A stretch of DNA of 64,000 nucleotides from positions 37,813,518 through 37,877,517 of the forward strand of contig NW_024881313.1 in the NCBI RefSeq assembly GCF_018691265.1, written 5' to 3'. The DNA comes from Tyto alba (Eukaryota > Chordata > Aves > Strigiformes > Tytonidae). Numbering within the stretch: position 1 is the stretch's first letter; each line of letters starts with the position of its first letter. The translations under genes were made by a program, and so were the position numbers. Below, one piece after another: positions 36,901 through 50,000 of the stretch. The notes under the pieces were generated by a model. That model had not been told where the DNA came from. It saw only the letters and a program-made list of their open reading frames with translations, and did no database searches.

Positions 36901-37276
36901 CATCAGTCCCTCACCTTCCAGGCAGGAATATTTTGTTATACAGTAATGAAGGAGACAGATAACAGATCTCACCACCCCGGGAAACTGGGAAGTGGAAGTT
37001 TTAAAGAAACAGAAATGAGCTGGAAGTATATATGTATTTCAGAAATATTCAGGGTTCTCATAGTGTATGTTGAGTAATAATGTATTAATAATGAAGAACA
37101 GATTTAAGAATAATGATAAACTATATTCTTTAAGGCTCAGACTTCTACACAGGCATCAAAAATTCCTGTTTGTAGAGATTTCCAAAAGATCTCATGCAAG
37201 GGGTATGGAACTTAAATCTTTATTAAAAATACCTTAAATAAATAAACTCTTCCATAAATAATAAATGCTCTTAAAT
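33908..37276. other. Non-coding DNA, possibly holding an old unidentified repeat
   Basis: No gene is supported. Several places (33945-34020, 34190-34210, 36755-36790) carry CACCTA/TAGGTG/CTAGACACC-type motifs that look like an old, decayed interspersed repeat, but I cannot name it. Homopolymers: A21 at 34811-34831, T14 at 36502-36515. Confidence 0.4.
34811..34831. repeat. Poly-A run (A21)
   Basis: Twenty-one A after ACTATCATGG, followed by GAAAAACAC. No retroposed sequence recognised. Confidence 0.95.
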
Positions 37277-37296
37277 AAAAAAAAAAAAAAAAAAAA
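37277..37296. repeat. Poly-A run (A20)
   Basis: Twenty A set in an A-rich neighbourhood with (AAAT)n-like pieces on both sides (AAATAAATAAAC near 37318-37330). Confidence 0.95.
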
Positions 37297-37508
37297 CAAA
37301 CCTCTTCCATAAAAAACAAATAAATAAACAGTAACAAAAGCAGACATTTTGCTCTTTATTTCACTGCTAAGGTACTGCTTAAACGTTTCTTTGTGTATTC
37401 TTCAGATGGCTTTTCAGTGCTGGCACAGAGATCCCAAGACATTCATGTAAGTCATTTAAAATAATGAGAATGGGTAATGAAAGATTCTTGGCATTTAATG
37501 AAATACTG
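37297..37508. other. Non-coding spacer
   Basis: Short AT-rich stretch between the A20 run and CR1. Nothing recognised. Confidence 0.6.
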
Positions 37509-38046
37509 TGGCCAGCAAGACTAGGCAGGTGATCATCTCCCTGTACTTGTCAGTCATGAGGCTGTACTTCAAATACTGTGTTTAGGTTTGGGCCCATCAT
37601 TACAAGAAAGACATTGAGGTGCTGAAGTGTGTCCAAAGAAAGACAACGAAGCTCGTGAAGGGTCTGGAGAACAAGTCCCTCCTATGAGGAGCAGCTGAAG
37701 GAACTGGGGGTGTTTAGCCTGGAACAAAGGAGGTTCAAGGGAGCCTCTACAACAACATGACTCTCTACAATTACCTGAAAGGATGAGAGGAAATTGTCTC
37801 AAGTTGTGCCAGGGGAGGTTTATATTGGATATTAGGAAAAATTTCTTCACTGAAAGGGTTGTCAAACACTGGAACAGGCTGCCTAGGAAAGTGGTTGAGT
37901 CACGATCCCTGGAGGTATTTATTAAAAGACATGTAGATGTGGCTGTTAGGGACATGGTTTAATGGTGGACTTGGAAGTGTTAGGGTAATGGTTGGACTTT
38001 GATAATCTTAAAGGTCTTTTCCAATATAAACAATTCTGTGGTTCTC
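37509..38046 (+). mobile_element. CR1 LINE, 3' fragment (J/F-like) with small deletion
   Basis: About 540 bp of CR1 on the plus strand. It starts in GTGGCCAGCAAGACTAGGCA and runs through GTTTGGGCCCATCATTACAA, AAGACATTGAGGTGCTGAAG, GGGGTGTTTAGCCTGGAAC, GGGGAGGTTTATATTGGATATT, AGGAAAAATTTCTTCACTGA, GGAACAGGCTGCCTAGGAAA and GGTTGGACTTTGATAATCTT to AACAATTCTGTGGTTCT. The order and tail are those of CR1. Relative to the consensus I know, about 50-60 bp are missing at about 37783, where CCTGAAAGGA joins TGAGAGGAAA. Both strands show open frames of up to 128 codons here. They are remnants or shadows of ORF2, not genes. Confidence 0.94.
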
Positions 38047-40000
38047 TAAATGAAGTATGTAACACACAGCCAAGATGTAAACGAATCTGTTCAGACAGCA
38101 AAAGGGAGACTTCACAGTTCTTGAAGAACACTGTTCTTTTGACAAAACCCTCTTATGTGCTGGTAGTTTTGTACGGAAGCTGGAAGATAGGATGCTACTT
38201 CTCCATTTGTCCTAGGAGATAAATGTGACTCTACAGGAACAAGATTTTTGAAGTGATTTAGGAACTTTGAGGAGCTAGGTTCCTTACTCTTTGTTCATTT
38301 CTCTGATCTCCTAAGCCCATGTTTTCCCAGATTTCTCACCAAAAATCTGAGTTGCTACCCAAGTAGGAGTACCTTATTCACAGTTTCAAGAAAGGGTAAA
38401 AGAGTGATTATTTGTAGCTTCTGCTCTCTGTTGTGATCTCAGTTTGCATCTCTCAGGTGCTAAACCTTCCAGCTAAATACCAAAAAAGGTTTTTCCACAG
38501 GGAATTTTGTCAGCCCTGATTTAATTAATTTCTGGCTATTCCTTCTGTAGAAGAGTAGAGGCAGTGACTGGCTTTGGGCAGTCCTTGAGCAAAAGAAGCC
38601 ACAGCCAATTGGCTTTCTACAATTCTGCCGTAAGCAAACTAGCAGAAGGACCATGTTATTTTGCCATGGCAATCCTCTATCCCTTTCCAGTTTATGCCTC
38701 AAACCACTTTTGCCACAGGCTGTAGAGTTTCCATAAGGCTAATGTTTCCTACTCACTGCAGTCAATGTGTATTTACTTCATTCCTCACTTAGGAGGGACT
38801 ATATAGATATTTATAGGAATCACTGTATGGGATGTTTTGTGGTCTGGGGTGCCTCTCACTAATTTTTACTGACAATGTGTGAATGGGAATCAGACTCTCT
38901 TCACTCTTGGGCTCAGGATTTATAGGTAAGAAAGGATCTTATCTTCCTTGCTTCAAGGGCTATGTATAAGCTCAGTATGAAACAGTAGTTTGAAAGGGTA
39001 CAGAGCAGTCATGAAAGAAGAGCTGGAACACAGGATTCACCCACCAGATCAGTTTCCTAATCCTTAGGCCAGAGTAAAACTTGTCAATTTTTCCAGTTTG
39101 CAAATCCCTAAAAAAATATCCATATGGAAGAACAAAGTGGTGCCTGGGGAATTTAAGTAGGCTTGGATTTCTTAGTTGTTTTTTTCCCTAGGATACAGTA
39201 GCTGGATTATTTATCTAAGGCATAATCTTCATTCTCAATTGCTCATTCACCAAACTAATTTGTCATGATTTTTCACAGAAAGGGATGATGTCACTATCAA
39301 GACTTGGGTGTTACCTCTCCTCCTAAATGATAAAATATTAGGAATATTTATGTGGAAAGTTGGGGTTCATAAACCTACAGGCAGAGGAAAGAAAACTATT
39401 TAGTCTCCTACCTCCTGTGACTAATGAAAGCCAAATCAACACCATCACTGTCCTAGACAAAATAATTGCTTTCTTCTTAGGTTGATATCTTTTATTGAAA
39501 TTGTGCATTAACAGAACTCTTTTTGTTGAATTATTAAATAGAAGAGGAAGATTATTATGTTATATTTTGTGCAGAATTCCTTGCAGAACACATACTGGAT
39601 GAATCACTCAAGAGAGATGTTTGGAGGAAAGCCCATCCTGCAGCTCTGCAGTAGTTTTGAGTGAGAAAAACAAATCTGCTTGGGTATCACAAGAGTAGGT
39701 CACTTCAAAGCCCGCTAGGTAGAAAACATTAGGCATCTGTGAAAAAGCAACACTAAAAAGCTTGGTTCTTTTGGACATAAACACTTCAGAGAGCTTGAGT
39801 GGGAATTTTTAAAGGTTAGTTATACTTTTACAGATACAAATCATACCTACATCCCACTTTAAAGCACCTGCATGTTTTTGTGAATCCAGTCAAAAGAGAG
39901 GGATTTGAAAATCCCTCATCATTTGTATCCTTAAACTGTTACAGGTTTACAAGTCTTGTCCAAAGACCTACCCTATTCTTCTGGATATATGCAATCTGTA
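38047..40000. other. Non-coding spacer
   Basis: Unique DNA. Open frames at 38460-38702 (minus, 80 codons) and smaller ones show no known domain. No repeat is recognised. Confidence 0.6.
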
Positions 40001-40036
40001 TAATAATAATAATAATATAAAAAAAAAAAAAAAAAA
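40001..40036. repeat. (TAA)n microsatellite running into A18
   Basis: Five to six TAA units at 40001-40017 followed by A18 at 40019-40036, the same arrangement as the (AAT)n plus A14 at 15.2 kb. Confidence 0.93.
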
Positions 40037-41039
40037 GCTGAGGATCAATTCTTAGTTAACAATAACCTGTAATGTAGCAATGTAATCTGTGGTGAGCTAC
40101 CTTGCCATTAAGATACAATCAACATAATAAACAACATAACATAATTTGATCAAACAGAATAATATTCAAAAGTTATTTAGTAAAAAATGAACCTCCAAGA
40201 GTAGTTAAAATATAATAGTAATTTTTAAATGACAATTTCTTTAATGTATTTATTTAAAATCCTAAAGTTTTCAAATCAACAATCCGTCTTCTCCCTTGGT
40301 CATGCAAAAAGTTCCTTTATATGCAGTCATTTGATCAGAATGAGTCAGGGGGAAAAAAGGGATATCAAGGTTAAAACAGAAACAGGATAGAAATTTGTTT
40401 TAAAATGACTTTCTGAAGTCTGGTCTTTTGGAGGAAGTTGATTTTTTTGCACAAAGTGGATATAGATACCAATGGGAACAGCTAATTTTGGGATGTGAGG
40501 GGACTTCAGGCATACAAAACAAGATTCCTTTTTTGTCATTAATTTGGTTTTTTTCCCCCTCATAAATAAGTACTAATTGAAAAATTATATATGCTATGCA
40601 GAACATTCGACTAGATGATTTGTGTGGTCTTTTTGATTTGATAATCTGCAAAAATATTGTGTTACATATACACAGTGTTTGAAATAGCCAAGCATATGAG
40701 ATAGCATCAACTCAAAGAAATGTTCCAGAAGTTCCTAAGGCTGGGAAATGAGAGCTCATAATAGCATATGTTATCTGTCACACTATCTGACATTGCAGAT
40801 TTCTACACCCATCACATGATCCAGTATGTGTGTGTTAAGGAGCAGAGGGAAAAGTCTGATGTGTCAGAGATTTATAAGTTTCTTCTTTTCCTCAGATGCA
40901 TAAGTGGTAATACACAGGATATGTGCTGTGAAGGTAGTGGGAAACAGCTGGAGCTATCGACCAGCTCTGCTTAGGCTGCCACTAAGAGGAATATTCAGAT
41001 GAAGTAAAATATAGAGAGGAGACCTATCCTGTATACCCT
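40037..41039. other. Non-coding spacer
   Basis: AT-rich unique DNA with no recognised feature. Overlapping minus-strand frames at 40345-40651 share one stretch in two frames and have no family match. Confidence 0.6.
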
Positions 41040-41064
41040 AAAAAAAAAAAAAAAAAAAAAAAAA
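41040..41064. repeat. Poly-A run (A25)
   Basis: Twenty-five A between TATACCCT and TTCTCAGTT. No retroposed gene recognised upstream. Confidence 0.95.
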
Positions 41065-44000
41065 TTCTCAGTTGCAGTCATGCTTTCACTAGAAAGCAGC
41101 AGAGCACACCTTCAACTGTTTTCTCCCACTGCAGAAAATCTCCAGATTTTCACAGCACCTACATACACTACCAAAATATTCTATGAAATCAATTGTGATA
41201 CATGCTTTTTGCCCAACGTGTCTGGAGAAGATGCTGACCTCATTGCCCATCATGTACTCAATCATCTATCAGGTATTTTCTGTAGAAAGTGATAAAGAAA
41301 TTCTTTGTATTCCCATGTTAGTCTAAATTTCTCTATGAACACCCTTGCACATCCTGGCTCTGAAGGGTTAATAGTTTCTGCTTGGTGAAAAGACATTCGT
41401 ACTGGGACTGAGGCCAGATGAAGACTGGTTGCATTCCCATCCCACATTTCTTTGCCAATTGGCAGTACCTTGTTCCTCTTGGTTTATAATTGTGCCAGAC
41501 CCTGGAAAAGCCTATCTGTCTCAGGGCTTCACCCCTTTGTCCTGTCACATCGACTGAAGCTCTCCTGAAACTCAGACCCCTTCTGCTTTGGCTCAGCACC
41601 CTGAGCAATTCTCCCATGCACAGACAAATGCTCTATAGGCAAATAGTTCCTGACATACTGTCTAAGTAGGAAAAAACACAGATATCTGCATTCTTTCCTA
41701 GTTGCTGTAGGCCCCCCTCGCCCATTCCTCCTTGGCACTTTTGATTTACAGCCCGTTTAGGTGCTGATATGAGGCTTTAGGATAGCCATGTAATGTCCAA
41801 ACTGAAGCCATTCAGATATGTTTTCTTGGGCTTTCAGTCACTGTTTGAACAGCATGAGGCAGTATTAGGCTATTTAATTCTCTGATAAAAAGCCTACCAC
41901 ATATATTGGTAATAAAAATTAGGGTGGAGGCATACCACGTGTCGTAGCAAGTGTCTGTGTATGCCAGCTAATACTTTTAGGGTATGAATAACAAAGATAT
42001 ATTATATATCTTATGGTGTTTGCCATTATCATGACAACAAATTCACACACCATTACATATAGTCACACAGCAATTTGTAGATAGGAATGATTTAAATTAA
42101 CAGTGCTTATTTTATCCTTTTGGGTGGGGAAAAGCACTGGATGTCTTTATAGGTGTTTTCTGTAGTCCAGGTTGAGAGATCATCATCTCTGGAAAGTGTC
42201 TCACAGAACCTGAACTGCTAGGTGGTTAGAGAGAGCTGAGGAAGATTATTCTCCTAAAGTAAGTGTGAAATGAGAGTGAAGTTTGGTAATATGACTAGTC
42301 CCCATTCCATTACACATGTGGATATAGAGTATTGGAGACCTCAGGGAAACTGCTTGATAAACCTAAGAAGACATTAAATAGTTGCGCAGGAGGTCATTTG
42401 AGAAACATGAGAGCCCAAAGGAAGAAGATATTTTCTATACAGTGAAAACACAGAGCTCTTAAAAGCTGTCAAGCAGTCGGAAGCACGGGGACTTGCCTGT
42501 TCTTCTGGACTACGTTCTACCTCATGTTTCATAGTAGATTCCCATATTCATGTCCTCTCTCTGTAGATATCTATGTAACATACTTACCCCTTACATACAT
42601 CTCAATAAATAAATAAATAAACAGAGAAATGTCTCTGCTGACACAGACCACCATATTGCACCTGTCATTTTCTAAAGGAATTTTTTACAAACTGAACATT
42701 TTAGCAGGCTGTTTCCAGCATACTTCAGTGACAATATTTTACATGTTTTAATTTTGGTTTAAAAGAGTCATTTTAACTATTCTGATCCATGGGCTTTCCT
42801 CACAGCATTTTGTCACAGACATTTCCACTTCTCACAGGTAGTGTGTTAGGTATTAATTACACTCCATCTGCACTCTGGATGTTAAAGCACTGCTAATTTG
42901 TTTGAAATGCTGACAAGGAGATGTCTATAGACATTAGCTTGATAACTTCATAATTTTTCAAGAGTCCAACACAGCAGCTATTTATTGTGTTGTTTTTCTA
43001 TAATAGCACTTATGACTTACGCAAACTTTATAGAGCAAAGTGCATGTTAGCTCTTTAGTAGCTGAGGCACAGTAAGACAAAGCTCAATCCTGTTGCTATC
43101 TAGAGGTGTTCCTTTTACACAAAATGTTTTTTTGGAATTGGAGGAACTAAGAGATAACAACTTTTGAATACATAAAACTCACAGTCATTGTGTGTGCATG
43201 TATGTAATTCTAATATCATGACATTATACATACACATTATTATATTGCTTTATGATTCTGGTGATTTTTTTAACAGCATTTTAACTAGAGGATAATGGCT
43301 AATATTCCTTTGTTAGGAATTGAAATGACATCAGGGTGGTTTTCCTCAGAAAGTTTCAGATGTTGCTAGAGAGAATGGGAAACCTGGCAGAATTTCTATG
43401 TTTCATTTCCATGCCATACACCCAAATATCTTTGACACTTAACTGGTCATTTTCTAGAGGGAAATTGTAATGTCTGCTGCACAAAACAGGTAGTGTGGAG
43501 CTTCACAACCACCAGGCTGAAAAATGTCTTGTTACCTGCAGAAAGTCTTTTATTACCTTCCTTCCATCTAAGAGAGCACTCACTAACTGGAAGCCCATGG
43601 ACTTCTTCTACCAAAATGCTGGGGTTTTTGCTTTTTTTCTTTCTGTAGAACATGGGAAACAACTTTAAATGAAGGAAAAGCAGTCTAGAAAGTTGATTTT
43701 CTCCTCACACACCTGTCACAAAGGCACGTTGCAGCTGCTGCTACTACCACTCCCATGTCAGGTGATCTAGGGAAGACTGGAGTCATGCTTCATTGTGAAC
43801 ATGGTAGTCAAGGGCAGAAGGGAGATATATCCCAAAACTGCTTTCTTGCTTGCACAGGTGCCATAATCAGACCAGACCAGCAGAGAAAGAAGTTATTTCA
43901 TTTATAAATAGAGAAGAATACTCAAACCTTCCCCAGTTAGGGTAAAGTTGTTCCAGTCCTACATGCCTCGTAGGAAGCCCACAGCAGTCTGTCATACAGG

Positions 44001-47000
44001 AGGCTGGATGAAGAGAAGGTGAAAGGGAATCTCAGTAAAAAGAAGGACTTGATAATACATTTTAAATGATGCCACATCATGATTTCAGAAGTTGCACTAT
44101 ATTGATTAGCTGTCAGGAATTTGCTTGTTCATTCCCCCCACATTTCACAGATCTTCTGCACAGTTAACCATTAAATGTGGTGTTTAATAAAATTAAAGCC
44201 AAACTAATTCTTCCATGTAGAGTTACTCATCTTGTTTTGTTTCTCACCTAGAGCATAAATAATCTAAGCAGATCAAGGAAAACCATCATAGTGAAATATA
44301 GGCAGAGGGACTGGCTTCAGAAGAAGATTTAATTTCTGTGCTTAAGTATTAAAATGGGTGTAGATTTAAATTTGAAGAAATGGGATCAGTTTCCTAAGGG
44401 TTAATGAAGGCATTTACACACCTCAGTGCTCCTCTACTTCTCAGATATTTTTGCTATTTGGTTTCAGACAAATTGCAAAAGGTGGGACTAATCATAATTT
44501 ACTTCAGACTTCTTCAGTGATGACATCTACAGCTAAACTAGTCACACCGAGTTCCCCTCAGAGGCTGATCATTAAGGTGCATCCCAGCTGATGTATGTTG
44601 GCCATCTACCTTTCTACAAGATGAACTCTGATCTTCAAACTCCTTTTTCTCTCCACTCACAATAAGGAGATCTAGGTAAAAATCCTGTGAGAGCTGTCTA
44701 TGTTGCAGACATCTGTATCTGGCAAGATGAATTTCATCTTTATCACTCTAAATTATGGATCTTCAAAGGAGGTTTAATAAACATAACTACAATTAATTCA
44801 TGATCAATTCTTCCCAGACGCCTTTTTTCTAACATGTCTCACCTTGCTCTTTGTTGTTTTTTCTTTTATATGTCCTTCTATGAATGGAATAGCTTCTCTG
44901 AATTGATTTTAAATGTCACAAGCATTTCCCTTTCAGTAGTTATTTCTAGTATTTTGCTCTCAGGAAACCAAAAGATAAGTGTGTATTTTACCATAAATGT
45001 TATACAAATTCCCTCCTCCTAGAGGGATCATCAAGGTTTATCACATTTATCTGTAACTAAATCTTGAGGATATTATGTTCATATTCATACTCATTGCCCA
45101 GAACACGATATTTATTTTCTGTATCTTGTTCCAGTTAAAGTCCTGATCCTGCTACAGGTTGCACCTATGTTTAACTATGCATAGCTGTGCAGTCCAACAA
45201 CCACCAACAACTTGGTTTGTATTTTGTGCTTCTTATTCCCTCTTTCAGTACACAGAACATAATTGTGCTCTTTCCATTTTTAAATTGGCAAGTTTTTTTA
45301 ATTACCATCAAGGACAATATGTATTGTAGAGTGTTGTGTGCTGGTTACACATGAAGAATTTCTGAGCACCCCACAACGGACTCAGAACAGGGTTGCTGGT
45401 TGTTCAGGAAACCAGAACAGTTGAGGAGACTTGATATTTCTCCCACAAAAGATACTGAGATGGGAAAAATTACAACACACATTTCTCAAGAAATAATAGC
45501 ACATGAGATACAATTCATGTGCCCCTACTTGTTTATTAAGGTTGTATTATGATCGCATTGCTGTGCCATAACCATTCACATCTTTTATGATAACAGGCCT
45601 TGTAATATACCAGGCATGTACATCACCTCTACACTGGACTGCCTTCAACAGCAAAGGCAGCTGAGCATTCCAGAGGGTGCCTCAACAATAGCCTTCTGCC
45701 CTGTAAACTTCATCTCACCTAAATTTAGATGTCTATGATTTAGATGTCAACAACTGAGCAAATAATCTTATGCAATCTTTCTGGTCCTTGGAGAGACATA
45801 GATATTTTAAAATGTGAGTCATCTGCTCTGTTCCAGATATCTGCTTTAGGATGAGAGGGCTTTCCTCTTGGACTCTAGTGAATATATTAAGTAGACCTTC
45901 AGGAGAAAGAAATCAATTTTACAGTAATGAGCCCAGGTGTAGTTCAGGTGGGCAGTAGATACCTTCTACACAGAATCGTTCCTCCGAGAGGCAATTTAGT
46001 TCTATCCTCCCACTTTATACTTCTTCCTTGTGCTGAAGCAGAAGAAAAATGAGAGGTGTGGGAATAACTGTACATAAAGTCAGCATGTTGCTTTTAAATA
46101 ACATAGATAATATAAGTGTATAGAGTAACACATAATCCTCTTGACTGAATAAAGATGAATGGATCATTAAAACTTCATTAAATGCAACTGCTTGTAGCAA
46201 AGAGGTCAATGACTGATCTCCTGTTACATAGATCCTCTTTCTTCCTCTTGAAGTACACATGCAGCTCCAGTAAACCTAGTCAAGCAGATATTCACAATTT
46301 TTTATTATTATTATTTTCATGGTCTTTGTGTTGATTACTGCTTCTAGTCAGAACTATTGTATCGGGTCTCTTTAAACTGTTTGCAACTGAGATAGCTTTT
46401 TAAGTATGAAATCTAGGAAAAAAAAAGGTTTATTCAGTTTTGCTTATTCACCTAAACGGATGCTTATCCTGGAAGCACAGACTTGCAAGAAGACAATGAT
46501 AATGATAGTATACCTTTATGTACTCATTTTATCAGGATGTTTACAACAGAATGTATGGGTGAAATGATTTGCATATATTCATCCCCTGGACTGTCAGAAC
46601 AATCAAAGATAAAAATAAGCTCTCCCGAATCCATGGCCTGCAATTTTTCATCCACTACATCATTCTGTAGCTATATGCTTTCAAGAAACATATAGCACCT
46701 CTGGATATGCTTAAGTTCCCTTGCACTTGTCATGTTAAGCTTTTACTCTCATCTAGCTTTCACTCATATCACACCACAGAGCCACAAGTTATTTTCTAAT
46801 GATCTGCCAGTTTGCTACAAATTCTACAAGTGGTGCAGTCCTGATAGATCAGGAGCTGAAATACGGAGAAGAAAAGTTATACCAACTACAAAAACTTCAG
46901 AACCATGAAGGATCCCAGGAAGGAATTGTGGGAGCACATAGTGGTCAACAAACATGTTGAGAACACTTCATGGCAATTTGCCCAATAGCTTAAACACCTT

Positions 47001-50000
47001 CAGCATTGAAATTTCTGCCTTCCTCCTACTGTATTATCCAGCCTTAGAACAACGTTCAATTTACCTCAGCTGGGCTATTTGGAGGTACAGATGGCAATCA
47101 GATGAAGGGTGACATTGACGTTATGTGTGGAGTTGGCTTTGCTCTGCTGGAAAAGGCATCAGGCTGCTGAAGGGGGAAATCCTCTGATGAAGCAGAAAAG
47201 TAAGGCACTCAGCATCCTGAAGTTTCCACAGTGGCTCCTTTACTATTAGAATAAACTGGCCAAGCCCCTGGGGAACTTTTTCAGCCTGAATTCAGGTTTG
47301 CCACCACTAGATGAAAGGTGAGGATAAGAAATGGAAAACTTGAAGCATTCAACCACTCTGAAGAAAATTTTGATCAGTATTTAGTCTATGTAAGGGACAA
47401 GAGTTCATATTTTCTCAATATAAGTAACATTAAAAGAATAGGTGTTTTTTGAAGTTAGACCATCTGCCTACCCAGGCATAATACAGCCTTCTTTTTAAAA
47501 CCCAGACTGGAAAGACAGTATAAATTGAAATGTCTAAGAGAAACACTCCTTTATATTAGGATTGTGCTTTTAAACTACATCAAAAGATAATCTAAGCACA
47601 GGTTTAACAATAGAGATACCATTCATCATATCCTTATTCATCAAATCTTTTCTGCTTATGCCTTGTTAAAAATACAGCCATGAATGGAACAGTTTTGATC
47701 CTTTTGGACTTATAAGGACATAGTTCATACCCTTCTGACTGATCAGCAAGGGCATTGCTTATTTACAATGATCTTTTTAAAATATATGAGAGCTTCAGTA
47801 AGGCAAAGAATGATAAAAAACCACCAAGCATGTTTGTGTTCATTGGTAATTCTGTGCCTGAAGGAAGAAGTAAAGGGAATATGGCGAAAAGCACCTGGCA
47901 GTGTAGCAGTTAAAAAAAAAAAAAATAATTGTAATAACTACTTGTAAGAAGACTGGAATTGAGATCAACTTGTAAAAGCGGTGGGTTTCAGGATTTTTTT
48001 GTTTGTTTTTTTTTTCAAGTAACTTGTAAGTATTCTGTATTTTCTTGGAATCCTGTCGGCTGTAACCAATGGATAAAAATGTGTTTGGGAAAGTAAATGA
48101 CTCATCTTCTGAAAACCTTGAGACCATTTGAAGTGAGGACTTTTAAGAGACACATTCCTGAAACAGAACATTTAATGGTGTATTTAAGCATGATTTTACT
48201 AGTGGAGGACATTTATTAGTCCTGAACCTTGTCATCACAGGGCTCTAGATATTGAGAATGGGACATCAGCATGAATTCTCAGAGCAATACTTTGCCATTC
48301 TGTTATGCTTATTGAAAACATGAAGCCAGATTCACCACTAATTTTAAAGAATGCTGGTCCATGTTCAGAAGTGGTAGTTCTAAGGGTATATGAGAGCTTT
48401 TATTTTTTCCACTGACATTTTTTTTCCTTTTTTTTTCTTTTTGTGACAATGCTGCAGCCTGTCCTGTTTAGGCATTCTGATTCTGGTGCTTAAAAGCTAT
48501 AAATGCTCCAAATGTTCTCAGTTTTAAGATAATTCAATTTGGTATTTAAATCAAGGGGCAGGGTAACCTGAACCAGTTTCTCTAGTTATAAACAGACTTG
48601 CAGTTTGCAGACATCCCCTCTGACAGCAGTGTTTGCCACTACTGTGACTTTGCTGTTTCCTCAAGATGGCCAGTGGAGTTCTGCATGTGACTGTTCCTTA
48701 ATCCACTTGAGCAAGAATGAGAAGAGGAAAATACTGTCTTTTCTGACTTATTTCTTCTTCATTGAAACAGGTTAAAGAACGCTCTTAGAACTAGACTTGC
48801 TAACAGACCTGAGGGTAAGAAAAACTCCAAAAAATGGGATGCTTGACTGCACATCCACTGATAATAGAGGGATCATAGAGATCCTAATTCAGCTGTGTAA
48901 AATTGAAGGTGGGGACAGGAAAGGAGGAAAGAAAGGACATAAATCCATGACAACTGTATCCCTACTGTATTTCCAAACTCATCTCTTCTCACATTATTTT
49001 GTATACAAATTATGGAGTATTATTCCTAAATGCAGAGTGCTGCATTTCCTTCCTTTATTTCCTCCCAAGTCTTGAATTAGAGTATGTTTTCTTATGTTTT
49101 CCAGTTTCTTGATCCTTTTATACAGAAATGACTCCAGAAAACTTGTTTCAAGAGCTTGTGTTCTGAATAAAAATGCCAGAGACTGTTGCAGTTCCATAGC
49201 ATTTAATGTCCCTTGGCTTGTAATTATTGTTAGTGTACAGTTCTTCCCCACTCATTGATTATAGACACTGTAATTGCTGGTATACATGTACATGACACAG
49301 CTTTTATCACCAACACATTATTTTTGCTTTCATGCAGCCTTTAAGAACAGAGGATGGGGATTTCCCTACACAGATATCGGATAATTAAATAGCTGATTAA
49401 ACAGATAAAAGATACTGTAGAAATATTTACAATGTTTCCACTGGTTTCTTTGTGTTTTGGGACCACAATGTTCCTAGTGATGTTGCATAGAAAACTAATT
49501 TTCTTAACAGACTGCTTACTTTCTCCTCTGTACTCTGCAACTTCTGATTGAGGACAGTGTGGGATATTTACCAGTATCACTCGTTCTTGTTTCCCCACCC
49601 AGTTTTAGTTAACATATATCAATTTTTGTTCTCCCACACCTAGGAATCCATCTGCACGCCATTTCTGTCAGTGTGGCTTTGATTCTCTGATTTGCTTTCT
49701 TTAGCTTCAGCTGTTTTCTGTAATTTGGAAAATTATTGGGCAATGTAGGGAAGTACGAACACTTCTAGACACGTCTAGCAGCACGTTCAATTTGCAGGCT
49801 GACGTAGCTCCTCATTCCCAGCAAACAGATGAAATATCTGGCCAATGGACAAAACAAGACAGCAGTACAGACTGAACCCCTATCTGGTACCAATTTGTTA
49901 GCCCAAAATAGACAAAGGATTTTTCAAATCTGCTAAAGATTCTAGGAACTATTTTAGGGATTTTCCTTGTTAGTGAGTATTGTCTCTGTCATGTTGATGG

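Noticed and set aside
37569..37955. 128-codon minus-strand frame as a gene
   Set aside because: It lies entirely inside the plus-strand CR1 and is its antisense shadow.
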